DNA of 64,000 bases from Pseudorhodoferax aquiterrae (GCF_014652235.1 NZ_BMYK01000012.1:82521-146520), one strand, 5' to 3'; positions 43,247 to 53,487 are shown, counted from the stretch's first letter. Notes: generated by a model not told the origin, from the letters alone. Numbers and translations: made by a program.

Positions 43247-43672
43247 ATGTTGGACAAATTGACCGGCACGCTGGACTTCCAGGCCCGCGCCCTGCTGCTG
43301 CGCTCGGAACGCCAGCGCACCATCGCGAGCAACATCGCCAACGTGGACACCCCGGGCTTCGTCGCGCGCGACTACAAGTTCGGCGACGCGCTCAAGAACG
43401 TGATGCAGGGCGACAAGGGCTACGTGGTCTCCACCGGCCAGGCCCGCACCGCGGCCGGCCACCTGCCGTTCTCGCGCATCGGCGAGCTCTCGCACCAGAA
43501 CGATCCCGAACTCGGCTACAGCGTGCAGGCCCAGCCCAACCTGGACCAGAACACCGTGGACCTGGACCGCGAACGCGCCAACTTCGTCGACAACACCGTG
43601 CGCTACGAGGCCGCGCTGCGTTTCATCAACGGCCAGGCCAAGACCATGCTCACGGCCATCCAGGGGCAATAA
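43247..43672 (+). CDS. flgB: Flagellar proximal rod protein FlgB
   Basis: A 141-residue rod subunit, first gene of the flgB-L operon. It has the rod-family motif SNIANVDTPGFVARDYKFG (the ANVDTPGF signature) near residue 30. The C-terminal helix contains NTVRYEAALRFINGQAKTML. The start at 43247 (MLDKLTGTLDF) fits the family and has GAGG 8 nt upstream; an ATG two codons earlier is too close to that site. Confidence 0.96.
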   Translation: MLDKLTGTLDFQARALLLRSERQRTIASNIANVDTPGFVARDYKFGDALKNVMQGDKGYVVSTGQARTAAGHLPFSRIGELSHQNDPELGYSVQAQPNLDQNTVDLDRERANFVDNTVRYEAALRFINGQAKTMLTAIQGQ

Positions 43673-43683
43673 GGAGCTTCGCC

Positions 43684-44088
43684 ATGTCGATGTTCTCGAT
43701 CTTCGGCGTCTCGGGCAGCGGCATCAGCGCCCAGTCGCAGCGGCTCAACGTGGTGGCCTCCAACCTGGCCAACGTGGACGCCGTGGCCGGTCCCGACGCC
43801 CAGCCCTACAGGGCGCGCCAGGTGGTGTTCCAGACCACGCTGATGGGCGCCGACAGCGCCGCCGGCGTGTCCGTGCGCCAGGTGACCGAGAGCGAGGCGC
43901 CGGCGCGCAAGGTGCTGGACCCGAACCACCCGCTGGCCGATGCCGAGGGCTATGTCACGCATTCCAACGTCAACGCGGTCGAGGAGATGGTCAACATGAT
44001 CTCGGCCTCGCGCTCCTACCAGAACAACGTGGAAGTCATGAACACGGCCAAGACGCTGCTGCTCAAGACGCTGCAGATGGGCCAGTGA
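43684..44088 (+). CDS. flgC: Flagellar proximal rod protein FlgC
   Basis: A 134-residue rod subunit. The opening MSMFSIFGVSGSGISAQSQRL is typical, the rod signature VVASNLANVDAV follows, and the C-terminal helix NVNAVEEMVNMISASRSYQNNVEVM is strongly conserved. It lies 11 nt behind flgB with an AGGAG site, and FlgB-FlgC-FlgF form the proximal rod together. Confidence 0.98.
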   Translation: MSMFSIFGVSGSGISAQSQRLNVVASNLANVDAVAGPDAQPYRARQVVFQTTLMGADSAAGVSVRQVTESEAPARKVLDPNHPLADAEGYVTHSNVNAVEEMVNMISASRSYQNNVEVMNTAKTLLLKTLQMGQ

Positions 44089-44122
44089 GCCCGCTGCGCC
44101 CGCCACCTGAAAGACCCACACC

Positions 44123-44794
44123 ATGGCCATTTCCACCGACGTCCTGAACTCCGTCAACGGCACCAGCAGTACCGGCACCGGCAGCACCAGCGGCACGAGC
44201 AAGAACGACTCGAGCGCGCAGGCGGTGCAGGACCGCTTCCTCAAGCTGCTGGTCGCGCAGCTCAACAACCAGGACCCGATGAATCCGCTGGACAACGCGC
44301 AGATGACCTCGCAGATCGCCCAGCTCAACACCGTGACGGGCATCGAGAACCTGAACTCCACCGTCAACAACGTGCTGGCGCAGATGGCCTCGATGCAGGC
44401 GCTGCAGGGCGCCGCCATGGTCGGCCACGACGTGCTGACCGAGGGTTCGGCACTGCAGGTCACCGACAAGGTGGGCCGCGGCGGCTTCGACCTGGCCACC
44501 AATGCCGACAGCGTGAAGGTGCAGGTGCGCACCGCCGGCGGCACCCTGGTCGACACCATCGACATGGGCGCGCTGGCCGCCGGCCGCCATGCCTTCGAGT
44601 GGGACGCCACCAAGTACAGCGGCAGCGAGGCATTGACCTTCACCGTGATGCCCAAGGCCAACAACACCGCCGTCACCGCCACCGCGCTGCAGCGCACCCG
44701 CGTCGAAGGCGTGAGCAACGACAACAACGTGCTCACGCTGCAGTTGGCCGGCGGCAAGACGCTGCCCTACAGCAGCGTCAAGGCCATTCTCTGA
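44123..44794 (+). CDS. flgD: Flagellar hook capping protein FlgD
   Basis: A 223-residue scaffold for hook assembly. The N-terminal conserved segment FLKLLVAQLNNQDPMNPLDN (about residues 41-60) is diagnostic. Ig-like and tudor-like domains in the C-terminal half fold FlgE at the hook tip. It is removed when the hook is complete. The gene lies between flgC and flgE in the standard order. Confidence 0.97.
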   Translation: MAISTDVLNSVNGTSSTGTGSTSGTSKNDSSAQAVQDRFLKLLVAQLNNQDPMNPLDNAQMTSQIAQLNTVTGIENLNSTVNNVLAQMASMQALQGAAMVGHDVLTEGSALQVTDKVGRGGFDLATNADSVKVQVRTAGGTLVDTIDMGALAAGRHAFEWDATKYSGSEALTFTVMPKANNTAVTATALQRTRVEGVSNDNNVLTLQLAGGKTLPYSSVKAIL

Positions 44795-44819
44795 ACCCCC
44801 CACGCCTCAGGAGCTTTCC

Positions 44820-46043
44820 ATGGCATTTCAACAAGGTCTCTCCGGTCTGAGCGCCGCCAGCAAGAACCTGGACGTCATCGGCCACAACATCGCCAACGCC
44901 AACACCACCGGCATGAAGGCCTCGCGCGCCGAGTTCGCCGAGCTGTACGCCAACGCCATGGGCTCGGCCGGCGGCATCAACCAGGGCATCGGCGTCGAGG
45001 TGGCCACCGTGTCGCAGCAGTTCACGCAGGGCAACCTGTCGGTGACCGGCCGCTCGCTGGACGTGGCGATCAACGGCAACGGCTTCTTCCAGATCGACCA
45101 GCCCAACGGCACGCGCGCCTACACCCGCGACGGCTCGTTCAAGCTGACCAAGGACGGCCAGATCGTGACCAACGACGGCGGCAGCCTGCTGGGCATCACG
45201 GCCACGCCGGACGGCGTGATCCCGACCGGCGGCACCATCGGCCCGCTGATCCTGCCAGCCGGCGGCGAGATCAAGGCCGACCGCAGCACCGAGCTGAACC
45301 TGCGCTTCAACCTGGACGCCTCGGCCACCGTGCCCACCGGCACAGCGCCGAGCGCACTGGTGCCGCCGATCGAGACCTACGGCACCTCGGCCGTGACCTA
45401 CAACTCGCTGGGCACGGCCGTGCCGATTGGCATTTACTTCACCAAGACCGCCAACAACACCTGGGACGTCTGGACCTCGGTGGACGGCGGCGCGCTGACC
45501 AACAGCGGCACCATGACCTTCGGCAACGACGGCGAGCTGACCTCCTCCAACGCGCTGACCCAGCTGAACATTCCCGAGTCGGACGGCACCACCTTCCCGA
45601 TCGACCTCAACCTGGAACGCGCCACGCAGTACGGCTCCTCGCGCTTCTCGGTGACCAAGGCGCTGGCCGACGGCCAGACCTCGGGCAAGCTGACCGCCAT
45701 CAACATCGACGACAGCGGCGTGGTGCTGGGCGTGTACTCCAACGGCAAGACGCTGGCGGCCGGCCAGATCCAGCTGGCCACCTTCACCAACGAGCAGGGC
45801 CTGTCGCCGATCGGCGGCAACCTGTGGATGGCGACGCCGGCCTCGGGCCTGGAGCCCACGGCCACGGGCGTGCCCGGCACCGGCAACCTGGGCGTGGTGC
45901 GCGCCGGCACGCTGGAGGACTCCAACGTCGACCTGACCAAGGAGCTCGTGAACATGATGACGGCGCAGCGCACCTACCAGGCCAACGCCCAGACCATCAA
46001 GACGCAGGACCAGGTCCTGAACACGATTCTGAACATCCGCTGA
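44820..46043 (+). CDS. flgE: Flagellar hook protein FlgE
   Basis: A 407-residue hook subunit. The N-terminal motif GHNIANANTTGMKASRAEF, the middle [13 protein letters not shown] block and the C-terminal DLTKELVNMMTAQRTYQANAQ helix are all present. The length is near that of enterobacterial FlgE. An AGGAG site lies 7 nt upstream of the ATG. Confidence 0.98.
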   Translation: MAFQQGLSGLSAASKNLDVIGHNIANANTTGMKASRAEFAELYANAMGSAGGINQGIGVEVATVSQQFTQGNLSVTGRSLDVAINGNGFFQIDQPNGTRAYTRDGSFKLTKDGQIVTNDGGSLLGITATPDGVIPTGGTIGPLILPAGGEIKADRSTELNLRFNLDASATVPTGTAPSALVPPIETYGTSAVTYNSLGTAVPIGIYFTKTANNTWDVWTSVDGGALTNSGTMTFGNDGELTSSNALTQLNIPESDGTTFPIDLNLERATQYGSSRFSVTKALADGQTSGKLTAINIDDSGVVLGVYSNGKTLAAGQIQLATFTNEQGLSPIGGNLWMATPASGLEPTATGVPGTGNLGVVRAGTLEDSNVDLTKELVNMMTAQRTYQANAQTIKTQDQVLNTILNIR

Positions 46044-46052
46044 GGCTGAACC

Positions 46053-46793
46053 ATGGACCACATCATCTACACCGCGATGACCGGCGCCACCGCCGCCTCC
46101 GGACGGCAGGCGGTGTTGTCCAACAACCTCGCCAACGTCTCGACCAACGGCTTTCGGGCCGAGCTGTCGACCTTCCGCTCGGTGCCGCTGAACGGCCCGG
46201 GTTCCAGCAGCCGGGTGTTCGCGCTGGAGACCACGCGCGGCCACGACAGCACGCCGGGCCCGGTGCAGCGCACCGGCCGCAACCTCGATGCGATGGCGCG
46301 CGACAACGCCTGGTTCGCCGTGCAGGGCCTGGACGGCACCGAGGCCTACACGCGCGGCGGCGCCTTCGAGGTCACGGCCGCCGGCACGCTCGTGAATCCG
46401 CAGGGCCTGCCCGTGCTCAGCGATGGCGGCGCGCCCATCGACGTGCCGCCCAACGCCGAGGTCACGCTGGGCTCGGACGGCAGCATCAGTGCCAAGGTGG
46501 GCAACTTGCCGCCCACCAACCTGGGCCGGCTCAAGCTGGCCACGCCCACGCCGGACGACCCGCTCAAGCGCGGCGACGACGGCCTGTTCCGCACCACCTC
46601 GGGCGACCCGATGGCCAACGACGCCAATGCGCGCATGGCCGCCGGCGCGCTGGAGGGCTCCAACGTGAACGCCGTGGAAACCATGGTCGGGATGATCCAG
46701 GTCGCCCGCCAGTTCGAAACGCAGATGCGCCTGCTGCAGCTCGCCGAGGCCGGCGACAAGAGCGCCAGCCAACTCCTGGGCGTCCAGGGCTAA
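46053..46793 (+). CDS. flgF: Flagellar proximal rod protein FlgF
   Basis: A 246-residue rod protein. It opens MDHIIYTAMTGATAA, with the rod motif NLANVSTNGFRAEL near residue 26 and a C-terminal helix VNAVETMVGMIQVARQFETQM. FlgF is typically shorter and less conserved than FlgG, which follows 12 nt downstream. Confidence 0.97.
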   Translation: MDHIIYTAMTGATAASGRQAVLSNNLANVSTNGFRAELSTFRSVPLNGPGSSSRVFALETTRGHDSTPGPVQRTGRNLDAMARDNAWFAVQGLDGTEAYTRGGAFEVTAAGTLVNPQGLPVLSDGGAPIDVPPNAEVTLGSDGSISAKVGNLPPTNLGRLKLATPTPDDPLKRGDDGLFRTTSGDPMANDANARMAAGALEGSNVNAVETMVGMIQVARQFETQMRLLQLAEAGDKSASQLLGVQG

Positions 46794-46805
46794 CAAGGAA
46801 CCGCC

Positions 46806-47588
46806 ATGATCAATTCGCTCTGGATCTCCAAGACCGGCATGGAAGCCCAGCAGACCCAGCTGGACGTCATCTCGCACAACCTGGCCAACGTCTCGACCAC
46901 CGGCTTCAAGCGTTCCAACGCGGTGTTCGAAGACCTGATCTACCAGAACCTGCGCCAGGTCGGCGCCAACAACACCGAGGCCGAGCAGCTGCCCACCGGC
47001 CTGCAGCTGGGCCTGGGCGTGCGCACCGTGGCCACCAGCCGGCAGTTCTCGCAAGGCACGCTGCAGCTGACCGACAACCACTTCGACGTGGCCATCAACG
47101 GCAACGGCTTCTTCAACATCCAGTTGCCCGACGGCACCGTGGGCTACACGCGCGACGGCAGCTTCGAGGTCGACTCCCAGGGCCGGCTGGTCACCTCCAA
47201 CGGCCTGCCCGTGGCCAACGGCATCACCGTCCCGCCCAACACGCTGTCGGTGAGCATCAGCGAGACCGGGACCGTGAGCGTGATGCTGCCCGGCAACACC
47301 GCGCCACAGCAGGTGGGCACCATCGCCATGTCCACCTTCATCAACCCGCCGGGCCTGGAGCCGCGCGGCCAGAACATCTTCACCGAGACGGCCGCCTCGG
47401 GCCAGCCGCAGGGCGGCACGCCGGGCACCAACGGCCTGGGCATCATGAAGCAGGGCTACCTGGAAACGTCGAACGTCAACGTGGTGCAGGAGCTGGTGAC
47501 CATGATCCAGACGCAGCGCGCCTACGAGATGAACTCCAAGGCCGTGCAGACCTCCGACCAGATGCTGCAAAAGCTCGCGCAGCTGTAA
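46806..47588 (+). CDS. flgG: Flagellar distal rod protein FlgG
   Basis: A 260-residue distal rod subunit, the exact length of enterobacterial FlgG. It opens [19 protein letters not shown], then [38 protein letters not shown] and the terminal helix [21 protein letters not shown]. This is the best conserved rod protein of the set. Confidence 0.98.
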   Translation: MINSLWISKTGMEAQQTQLDVISHNLANVSTTGFKRSNAVFEDLIYQNLRQVGANNTEAEQLPTGLQLGLGVRTVATSRQFSQGTLQLTDNHFDVAINGNGFFNIQLPDGTVGYTRDGSFEVDSQGRLVTSNGLPVANGITVPPNTLSVSISETGTVSVMLPGNTAPQQVGTIAMSTFINPPGLEPRGQNIFTETAASGQPQGGTPGTNGLGIMKQGYLETSNVNVVQELVTMIQTQRAYEMNSKAVQTSDQMLQKLAQL

Positions 47589-47597
47589 GGAGCCCGC

Positions 47598-48290
47598 ATG
47601 CGCCGCCAAACTTCCCTGCGCCCCTGGCTGCTGGCCCTGGCCGCGCTCGCGCTGGCGGGCTGCGAGACGCTGCAGCAGACGCCCAAGGTCGAATTCCCCG
47701 ACCCCGTGACCCAGCGTCCCGTGGCCATCGCGCCGCAACCCGCGCCCGTGGCCACGGGCGGCCTGTACTCGCAGGTGCGCTACCGCCCCTTCTTCGAGGA
47801 CCGCCGCCCGCGTCTGGTGGGCGACACGCTCACGGTGCAGATCGTGGAAAACCTCAACGCCAGCCAGACCAGCACCGCTTCGGTCGACAAGTCCGGCAGC
47901 GTGAGCAGCGGCATCAGCGCCTTTCCCTTCCTGTCGGCCAACCGCCTGGGCAAGCTCAACGTCGGCGCGGAGTCGGAGAACACCTTCGCCGGCAGCGGCG
48001 GCACCAGCGCGGCCAACACCTTCAGCGGCACCATCACCACCACCGTGGTCGACGTGCTGCCCAACGGCCACCTGGCCGTGCTCGGCGAAAAGCAGATCGG
48101 CGTGAACCAGAACGTGGACGTGCTGCGCTTCTCGGGCACGGTGGACCCGCGCGCCGTGCTGCCCGGCTCCATCGTGCCGTCCACGGCCGTGGCCAACGTG
48201 CGCGTGGAGTCGCGCGGCCGCGGCCAGCAGCAGGACGCCATGGCAATTGGCTGGCTGGCACGGTTCTTTTTGAGCGTTCTGCCGTTCTGA
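47598..48290 (+). CDS. flgH: Flagellar L-ring lipoprotein FlgH
   Basis: A 230-residue outer-membrane L-ring subunit. A lipoprotein signal peptide ends with lipobox LAGC, lipidated Cys at residue 22. The mature part has the conserved RPRLVGDTLTVQIVENLNASQ and the C-terminal VDPRAVLPGSIVPSTAVANVR patterns. It precedes flgI, its P-ring partner, in the usual order. Confidence 0.98.
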   Translation: MRRQTSLRPWLLALAALALAGCETLQQTPKVEFPDPVTQRPVAIAPQPAPVATGGLYSQVRYRPFFEDRRPRLVGDTLTVQIVENLNASQTSTASVDKSGSVSSGISAFPFLSANRLGKLNVGAESENTFAGSGGTSAANTFSGTITTTVVDVLPNGHLAVLGEKQIGVNQNVDVLRFSGTVDPRAVLPGSIVPSTAVANVRVESRGRGQQQDAMAIGWLARFFLSVLPF

Positions 48291-48333
48291 GGCTTCGCAC
48301 AATCGCGGCAGCCCTCTCTTTCCGAGCACTGCC

Positions 48334-49446
48334 ATGACATTCCTGCCACGCCTCCTGCTCCCGCTGCTCGCCTTCGCACTGCTGGCCCAGCCCGTGCAGG
48401 CCATGCGCATCAAGGAGGTGGCCGCGGTCCAGGGCGTGCGCAGCAACCAGTTGACAGGCTACGGCCTGGTGGTGGGCCTGGACGGCACCGGCGACCAGAC
48501 CACGCAGATGCCCTACACCACGCAGAGCCTGTCCAACTACCTGCAGCAGCAGGGCATCGTGCTGCCGGCCAACCAGGCCTCGCAGCTGCAGCTCAAGAAC
48601 GTGGCGGCGGTGCTGGTCACCGCCGAGCTCCCGCCGTTCGCGCAGCCGGGCCAGGCCATCGACGTGACCGTCTCCTCCATGGGCAACGCCAAGTCGCTCA
48701 AGGGCGGCACGCTGATCGCCACGCCGCTGCGCGGTGCCGACGGCGAGGTCTACGCGCTGGCCCAGGGCAGCCTGGTGGTGGCCGGCGCCGGCGCGGCCGC
48801 GGGCGGCAGCAAGGTACAGATCAACCACCTGTCGGCCGGCCGCATCCCGGGCGGCGGCCAGGTCGAGCGCAGCGTGCCCACGCCGCTGCAGGAGGGCGAC
48901 CACATCGTGCTGGGCCTGGACGCCTCGGACTTCCAGACAGCGCGCCGGGTGGCCAGCGTCATCAACGACAAGCTGGGCCAGGGCCTGGCCCAGGCGCTGG
49001 ACGGCCGCACGGTGCAGGTGCGCGCGCCCAGCACGCCGCATGCGCGCGTGAACTTCATCGCCGAGCTGGAGGAACTGCGCTTCGACATGGCCGCGCCCTC
49101 GGCCAAGGTGGTCATCAATTCGCGCACGGGCTCCATCGTGCTGAACCAGGCCGTGACGCTGGGCCCCTGCGCCATCGCGCACGGCAACCTGTCGGTCAGC
49201 ATCGCCACCACGCCCGTGATCAGCCAGCCCGCGCCGTTCTCGCAGGGCCAGACCGTGGTCGGCCAGCAGTCGGACATCTCGGTCAAGCAGGAACCCGGCA
49301 AGCTCATCCAGTTGCAGGGCGCGCCGCAGCTGGGCGACGTGGTGCGCGCGCTGAACGCGCTGGGCGCCACGCCGCAGGACCTGCTGGCCATCCTGCAGGC
49401 CATCAAGGCCGCGGGCGCCCTGAATGCCGAGCTGGAGGTGATCTGA
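48334..49446 (+). CDS. flgI: Flagellar P-ring protein FlgI
   Basis: A 370-residue periplasmic P-ring subunit with a cleavable signal peptide (residues 1-21, ending VQA). Conserved blocks include RIKEVAAVQGVRSNQLTGYG, LVVGLDGTGDQTTQMPYT and the C-terminal NALGATPQDLLAILQAIKAAGAL. The length is normal. FlgA assists its polymerisation around the rod. Confidence 0.98.
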   Translation: MTFLPRLLLPLLAFALLAQPVQAMRIKEVAAVQGVRSNQLTGYGLVVGLDGTGDQTTQMPYTTQSLSNYLQQQGIVLPANQASQLQLKNVAAVLVTAELPPFAQPGQAIDVTVSSMGNAKSLKGGTLIATPLRGADGEVYALAQGSLVVAGAGAAAGGSKVQINHLSAGRIPGGGQVERSVPTPLQEGDHIVLGLDASDFQTARRVASVINDKLGQGLAQALDGRTVQVRAPSTPHARVNFIAELEELRFDMAAPSAKVVINSRTGSIVLNQAVTLGPCAIAHGNLSVSIATTPVISQPAPFSQGQTVVGQQSDISVKQEPGKLIQLQGAPQLGDVVRALNALGATPQDLLAILQAIKAAGALNAELEVI

Positions 49447-49447
49447 C

Positions 49448-50311
49448 ATGTCGCTGTCGCCGCTGGTCACCAAGAACAACGCCCTCGCCGCCGACGCGCG
49501 CTCGCTGGACGCGCTCAAGGCCCAGGCCAACAAGGACGGCGCCGGCGCCATCAAGGAAGCCGCGAAACAGCTCGAATCGCTGTTCATGCGCGAGCTGATC
49601 AAGAGCATGCGCGACGCGACCATGAAGTCCGGCCTGCTCGACAGCCCGCAGAGCGAGATCAGTTCGGACCTGCTGGACCAGCAGCTCTCGGTCTCCATGT
49701 CCGGCCTGCCGGGCGGCATCTCGGCGGCCATCGAGCGCCAGCTCTCGCGCCACACGGTGGCCATGGACAACACGCGCGTGCTGCCGCCGGCCAGCGACGG
49801 CGCCAAGGTGTCGCGCATGCCCGCGGGCAGCGCCGGCGCCAAGCAGGATTTCGTGCAGCAGCACCAGGAGGCGGCCGAGCGCATCGAGCAGCAAAGCGGC
49901 ATCCCGGCCCACTACATGATGGGCCAGGCCGCACACGAGACCGGCTGGGGCAAGCGCGAGATCAAGCATGCCGACGGCAGCCCCTCGTTCAACCTGTTCG
50001 GCATCAAGGCCGGCCCGGGCTGGACCGGCAAGGTGGCCGAGGTGACGACCACCGAATACGTGAACGGCGAGGCGCGCAAGGTCAAGGCCAAGTTCCGCGC
50101 CTACGACTCGTACGAGGATTCGTTCCGCGACTACGCGAACCTGATCACCAACAGCCCGCGCTACGAGAAGGTGCTGGCCAAGACGGCCTCGCCGCTGGCT
50201 TTTGCCACCGAACTCAAGCGCGCCGGCTATGCCACCGACCCCGACTATGCGGGCAAGCTCAGCCGCGTGATCAACAGCACGCTGCAGGTGCAGCGCGCGC
50301 TGAACGCATGA
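49448..50311 (+). CDS. flgJ: Flagellar peptidoglycan hydrolase FlgJ
   Basis: A 287-residue two-domain protein. The N-terminal rod-cap domain (residues about 35-105; AAKQLESLFMRELIKSMRDAT) is joined to a C-terminal glucosaminidase domain of the LytB/GH73 type. The catalytic Glu is E164 in AAHETGWGKREI, with SFNLFGIKAG downstream. The enzyme opens the wall for the rod. It starts on the base after the flgI stop codon region (2-nt gap). Confidence 0.97.
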   Translation: MSLSPLVTKNNALAADARSLDALKAQANKDGAGAIKEAAKQLESLFMRELIKSMRDATMKSGLLDSPQSEISSDLLDQQLSVSMSGLPGGISAAIERQLSRHTVAMDNTRVLPPASDGAKVSRMPAGSAGAKQDFVQQHQEAAERIEQQSGIPAHYMMGQAAHETGWGKREIKHADGSPSFNLFGIKAGPGWTGKVAEVTTTEYVNGEARKVKAKFRAYDSYEDSFRDYANLITNSPRYEKVLAKTASPLAFATELKRAGYATDPDYAGKLSRVINSTLQVQRALNA

Positions 50312-50324
50312 CCCGCGGCGCGCC

Positions 50325-52217
50325 ATGAGCAACATCCTCAACGTCGGCGTCCGCGCGCTGCAGGCCAACCAGGCCGCGTTGTCCACGATCGGCCACAACA
50401 TCGCCAACAACGCCACCGTGGGCTACTCGCGCCAGGTGGTCAACCTCGCCACCGTGGAGGGCCAGTACACCGGCGGCGGCTACATCGGCAAGGGCGTGGA
50501 GGTGGCGTCGATCCAGCGCGTCTACGACGCCTACCTGACGCGCCAGGCCGCGCTGTCCAAGTCGGTCTCGGCACAGGACGTGTCGCGCGCCGAGAAGCTG
50601 CTGCAGCTCGAGGAGCTGTTCGGCACCGGCAAGACCGGGCTGGGGGCTTCGGTCAGCGAGATGATGAACGCGTTCTCCGACGTGGCCAGCGCGCCGACCG
50701 ACCTGACGGCCCGCACCGTGGTGCTGACGCGCGCCTCGGAAACGGCCTCGCGCTTCAACGACACCGCCACCCAGCTGGCCAACCTGCAGCGCGGGCTGAC
50801 CGAGGAGCTGGAAAACAGCGTATCCACGCTGAACACGCTGATCACCGGCATCGCCGAGGTCAACCGCCAGATCCAGGCCGTCGTCGGCCTGAACCAGCCG
50901 CCCAACGACCTGCTGGACCGACGCGACCAGCTCATCAGCGAGATGAACAAGTACGTCCAGACGACGACGCTGGAGAACAACGACGGCACCGTCAGCGTGT
51001 TCGTGGCGCAGAGCCAGCCCGTGGTGCTGGGCACCCGCGCGCTGGAGCTCAAGGTGGCCAACGATCCGCTGGACCCCACCCGCAGCGAGCTGCGGCTCGT
51101 CAACGGCAGCACCGAGGTCAAGCTGCAGGACAGCATGCTGGGCGGCGGTTCGCTGTCCGGGTTGATGCGCTTTCAGAACGAGGACCTGGTGGAGGCGCAG
51201 AACCTGCTCGGGCGCATGGCGGTCTCCATCACCACGGCCATCAATGCACAGCACAGGCTGGGGCTGGACCTGGATGGCGACCCCGGCGGCGACCTGTTCA
51301 CGCCCGTCGCCATGGCCGACGGCGCGGCCTTCGCGAGCAACACGGGCAGCGCCGCCATCGGCATCAGCGTGGCCGACGCGAGCCAGCTGCGCGCCTCCGA
51401 CTACCGCGTGACCTTCACGTCGCCGACCACCTACACGGTGACGCGGCTGTCCGACGGCGCCACGCCGGCCGTGGCCCCCGGCCCGCCGCCCACGGTCGAT
51501 GGGCTGGCGCTGGACATCACCGGCGCAGCCGCCACCGGCGACAGTTTCCTGCTGCGGCCCTATGCGCAGGCGGCCGGCAACATGCACACGCTGTTCGCCT
51601 CGCCGCGCGACCTGGCCGTCGCCAGCCCGGTGCAGGCCAGCATGGGCACGACCAACACCGGCGGCCTGGCGGTCGGCAAGCTGGCGGCGGGCTCGGTGCC
51701 GGCACCGGCCAACGTGACGATCACCTTCACGAGCGGCACCCAGTACACGCGCTCGGACGTGCCGGGCACCTTCACCTACAGCCCGGGCACGCCGATCAGC
51801 TACGACGGCGCCAACCCCTCGGCCTGGACATTGACGCTGAGCGGCGCGCCGCAGCCCGGCGACACGCTGACCGTGGGCGCCATCAACCCGGCCTACGCGC
51901 CGCTGGACGCCGGCAATGCCAAGGCCCTGATGGACCTGCGCGACATGAAGCTGTTCGACGGCGCGCCGCTGACCGACGGCTACGCCGCGCTGATCGCCAA
52001 CGTGGGCGTGCGGGCCCAGAGCGCGCAGTACGCGGCCGACGTGTCCAAGTCCATCGCCGAAGACCTGGAGGCCCAGCGCACCGGAGTCTCCGGTGTGAAC
52101 CTGGACGAGGAAGCCGCCAAGCTGATCCAGTACCAGCAGGCCTACCAGGCTTCGGCGAAGATGCTGCAGGTGGCGCAGAGCATCTTCGACGCCCTGATCA
52201 CCACCGTGACCCGTTGA
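50325..52217 (+). CDS. flgK: Hook-filament junction protein FlgK (HAP1)
   Basis: A 630-residue junction protein. The N-terminal domain has GHNIANNATVGYSRQVVNL and the C-terminal helix has VSGVNLDEEAAKLIQYQQAYQASAKMLQ. The central region is variable and contains extra beta-rich inserts, making it longer than the 547-residue E. coli protein. FlgN is its chaperone. Confidence 0.97.
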   Translation: MSNILNVGVRALQANQAALSTIGHNIANNATVGYSRQVVNLATVEGQYTGGGYIGKGVEVASIQRVYDAYLTRQAALSKSVSAQDVSRAEKLLQLEELFGTGKTGLGASVSEMMNAFSDVASAPTDLTARTVVLTRASETASRFNDTATQLANLQRGLTEELENSVSTLNTLITGIAEVNRQIQAVVGLNQPPNDLLDRRDQLISEMNKYVQTTTLENNDGTVSVFVAQSQPVVLGTRALELKVANDPLDPTRSELRLVNGSTEVKLQDSMLGGGSLSGLMRFQNEDLVEAQNLLGRMAVSITTAINAQHRLGLDLDGDPGGDLFTPVAMADGAAFASNTGSAAIGISVADASQLRASDYRVTFTSPTTYTVTRLSDGATPAVAPGPPPTVDGLALDITGAAATGDSFLLRPYAQAAGNMHTLFASPRDLAVASPVQASMGTTNTGGLAVGKLAAGSVPAPANVTITFTSGTQYTRSDVPGTFTYSPGTPISYDGANPSAWTLTLSGAPQPGDTLTVGAINPAYAPLDAGNAKALMDLRDMKLFDGAPLTDGYAALIANVGVRAQSAQYAADVSKSIAEDLEAQRTGVSGVNLDEEAAKLIQYQQAYQASAKMLQVAQSIFDALITTVTR

Positions 52218-52221
52218 CGCC

Positions 52222-53487
52222 ATGGCCAATACCTTCACCCGCCTGGGCACCGCCAACACCTTCGACGCCGCACGCCAGACGTTGCAGACGCGCCAGGCCA
52301 ACCTGGCCGACCTGCAGGCCAAGCTGACCGAGGGCAAGCGCGTGGTGCGCCCCAGCGACGACCCGACCTCGGCCGCGCAGGCCGAGCGCGCGCAGACGCG
52401 CATCGCCCGCATCACGGTGGAGCAGCGCGCGCTGGAGACGCAAAAGAGCGCCATCCAGCTCGGCGAATCCACGCTGGGCGATGCCACCGCCCTGCTGCAG
52501 CAGTTCCGCGACCTGCTGGTGCAGGCCGGCAGCGGCGTCAACAGCCCGACCGAACGCGAGACCATCGCCAAGCAGCTGGTGGGGCTGCGCGACGAGCTCG
52601 TCACCCTGGCCAACCGCAAGGACGCCAATGGGCTGCCGCTGTTCCATGGCCTGGGCAGCACCTCGGCCCCGTTCGAGGTCAGTGCCGACGGCACCGTGCC
52701 CGACCCCGACTACAGCTTCAACGGCCTGCCCGGCCAGGCCGGCTCCGACGACGTGGCCATTCCGGGCACGCTGGACGGCCGCGCCACCTGGATGGACGTG
52801 CCCGAAAGCAACGGCGTGTTCAAGGTCAGCCTGGGCGCGGGCAACAGCGGGCAGATGTACACCGACGTGGGCATCGTCAAGGACGCTGCCCTGATGGGCA
52901 GCGAGGGCACGGACTTCACGCTGACCTTCCACGTCGACGCCACGACCGGCGCCATGACCTACGACGCCACCAACAACACCACGGGCGTCACCACCACGGG
53001 CCTGCCCTACAAGGAGAACCAGACCATCACGCTGGGTGGCATCTCCATGGTGGTCAAGGGCGTGCCGGCCGAGGGCGACCGGCTCGAGGTGGACGCCACG
53101 GTGCCGGCCGACCGCCCCAGCATCTTCGGCGTGCTGGACCGCGCCATCGCCGGCATGTTCGAGCCCGGCAGTTCGACCAAGGGCGCGAGCAGCGCCAACG
53201 CCAACTTCAACCACGAGCTGGCGATCTCGCTGGCCCAGGTGGACACCAGCCTGGAACGCATCGGCGCCATGCGCGGCCGCGCGGGCGACCTGCTCAACCG
53301 CGCCGACCGCATCCACGACACGCAGGAAGACCGCAACGTGCAGGCCGAAGGCGACCGCTCGCGCGCCGAGGACATGGACATGATCCAGGGCCTGTCGGAC
53401 TTCCAGAACCAGCAGACGAGCTACCAGGTCGCGTTGCAGACCTACGCCTCGATCCAGAAGCTCTCGCTGTTCGACTTCCTCCGGTGA
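52222..53487 (+). CDS. flgL: Hook-filament junction protein FlgL (HAP3)
   Basis: A 421-residue junction protein related to flagellin. The N-terminal segment (TLQTRQANLADLQAKLTEGKRVVRPSDDPT, in part) and the C-terminal helical segment (QGLSDFQNQQTSYQVALQTYASIQKLSLFDFLR, in part) are characteristic. It starts 4 nt behind flgK and is the last flg gene. Repeat copy C begins a few bases after its stop. Confidence 0.97.
   Translation: MANTFTRLGTANTFDAARQTLQTRQANLADLQAKLTEGKRVVRPSDDPTSAAQAERAQTRIARITVEQRALETQKSAIQLGESTLGDATALLQQFRDLLVQAGSGVNSPTERETIAKQLVGLRDELVTLANRKDANGLPLFHGLGSTSAPFEVSADGTVPDPDYSFNGLPGQAGSDDVAIPGTLDGRATWMDVPESNGVFKVSLGAGNSGQMYTDVGIVKDAALMGSEGTDFTLTFHVDATTGAMTYDATNNTTGVTTTGLPYKENQTITLGGISMVVKGVPAEGDRLEVDATVPADRPSIFGVLDRAIAGMFEPGSSTKGASSANANFNHELAISLAQVDTSLERIGAMRGRAGDLLNRADRIHDTQEDRNVQAEGDRSRAEDMDMIQGLSDFQNQQTSYQVALQTYASIQKLSLFDFLR

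Noticed and set aside
44778-48446. A 1222-codon open frame on the minus strand across flgE, flgF, flgG and flgH
   Set aside because: Antisense to four clear flagellar genes and without any protein family pattern; it results from the codon bias of the genes on the other strand.
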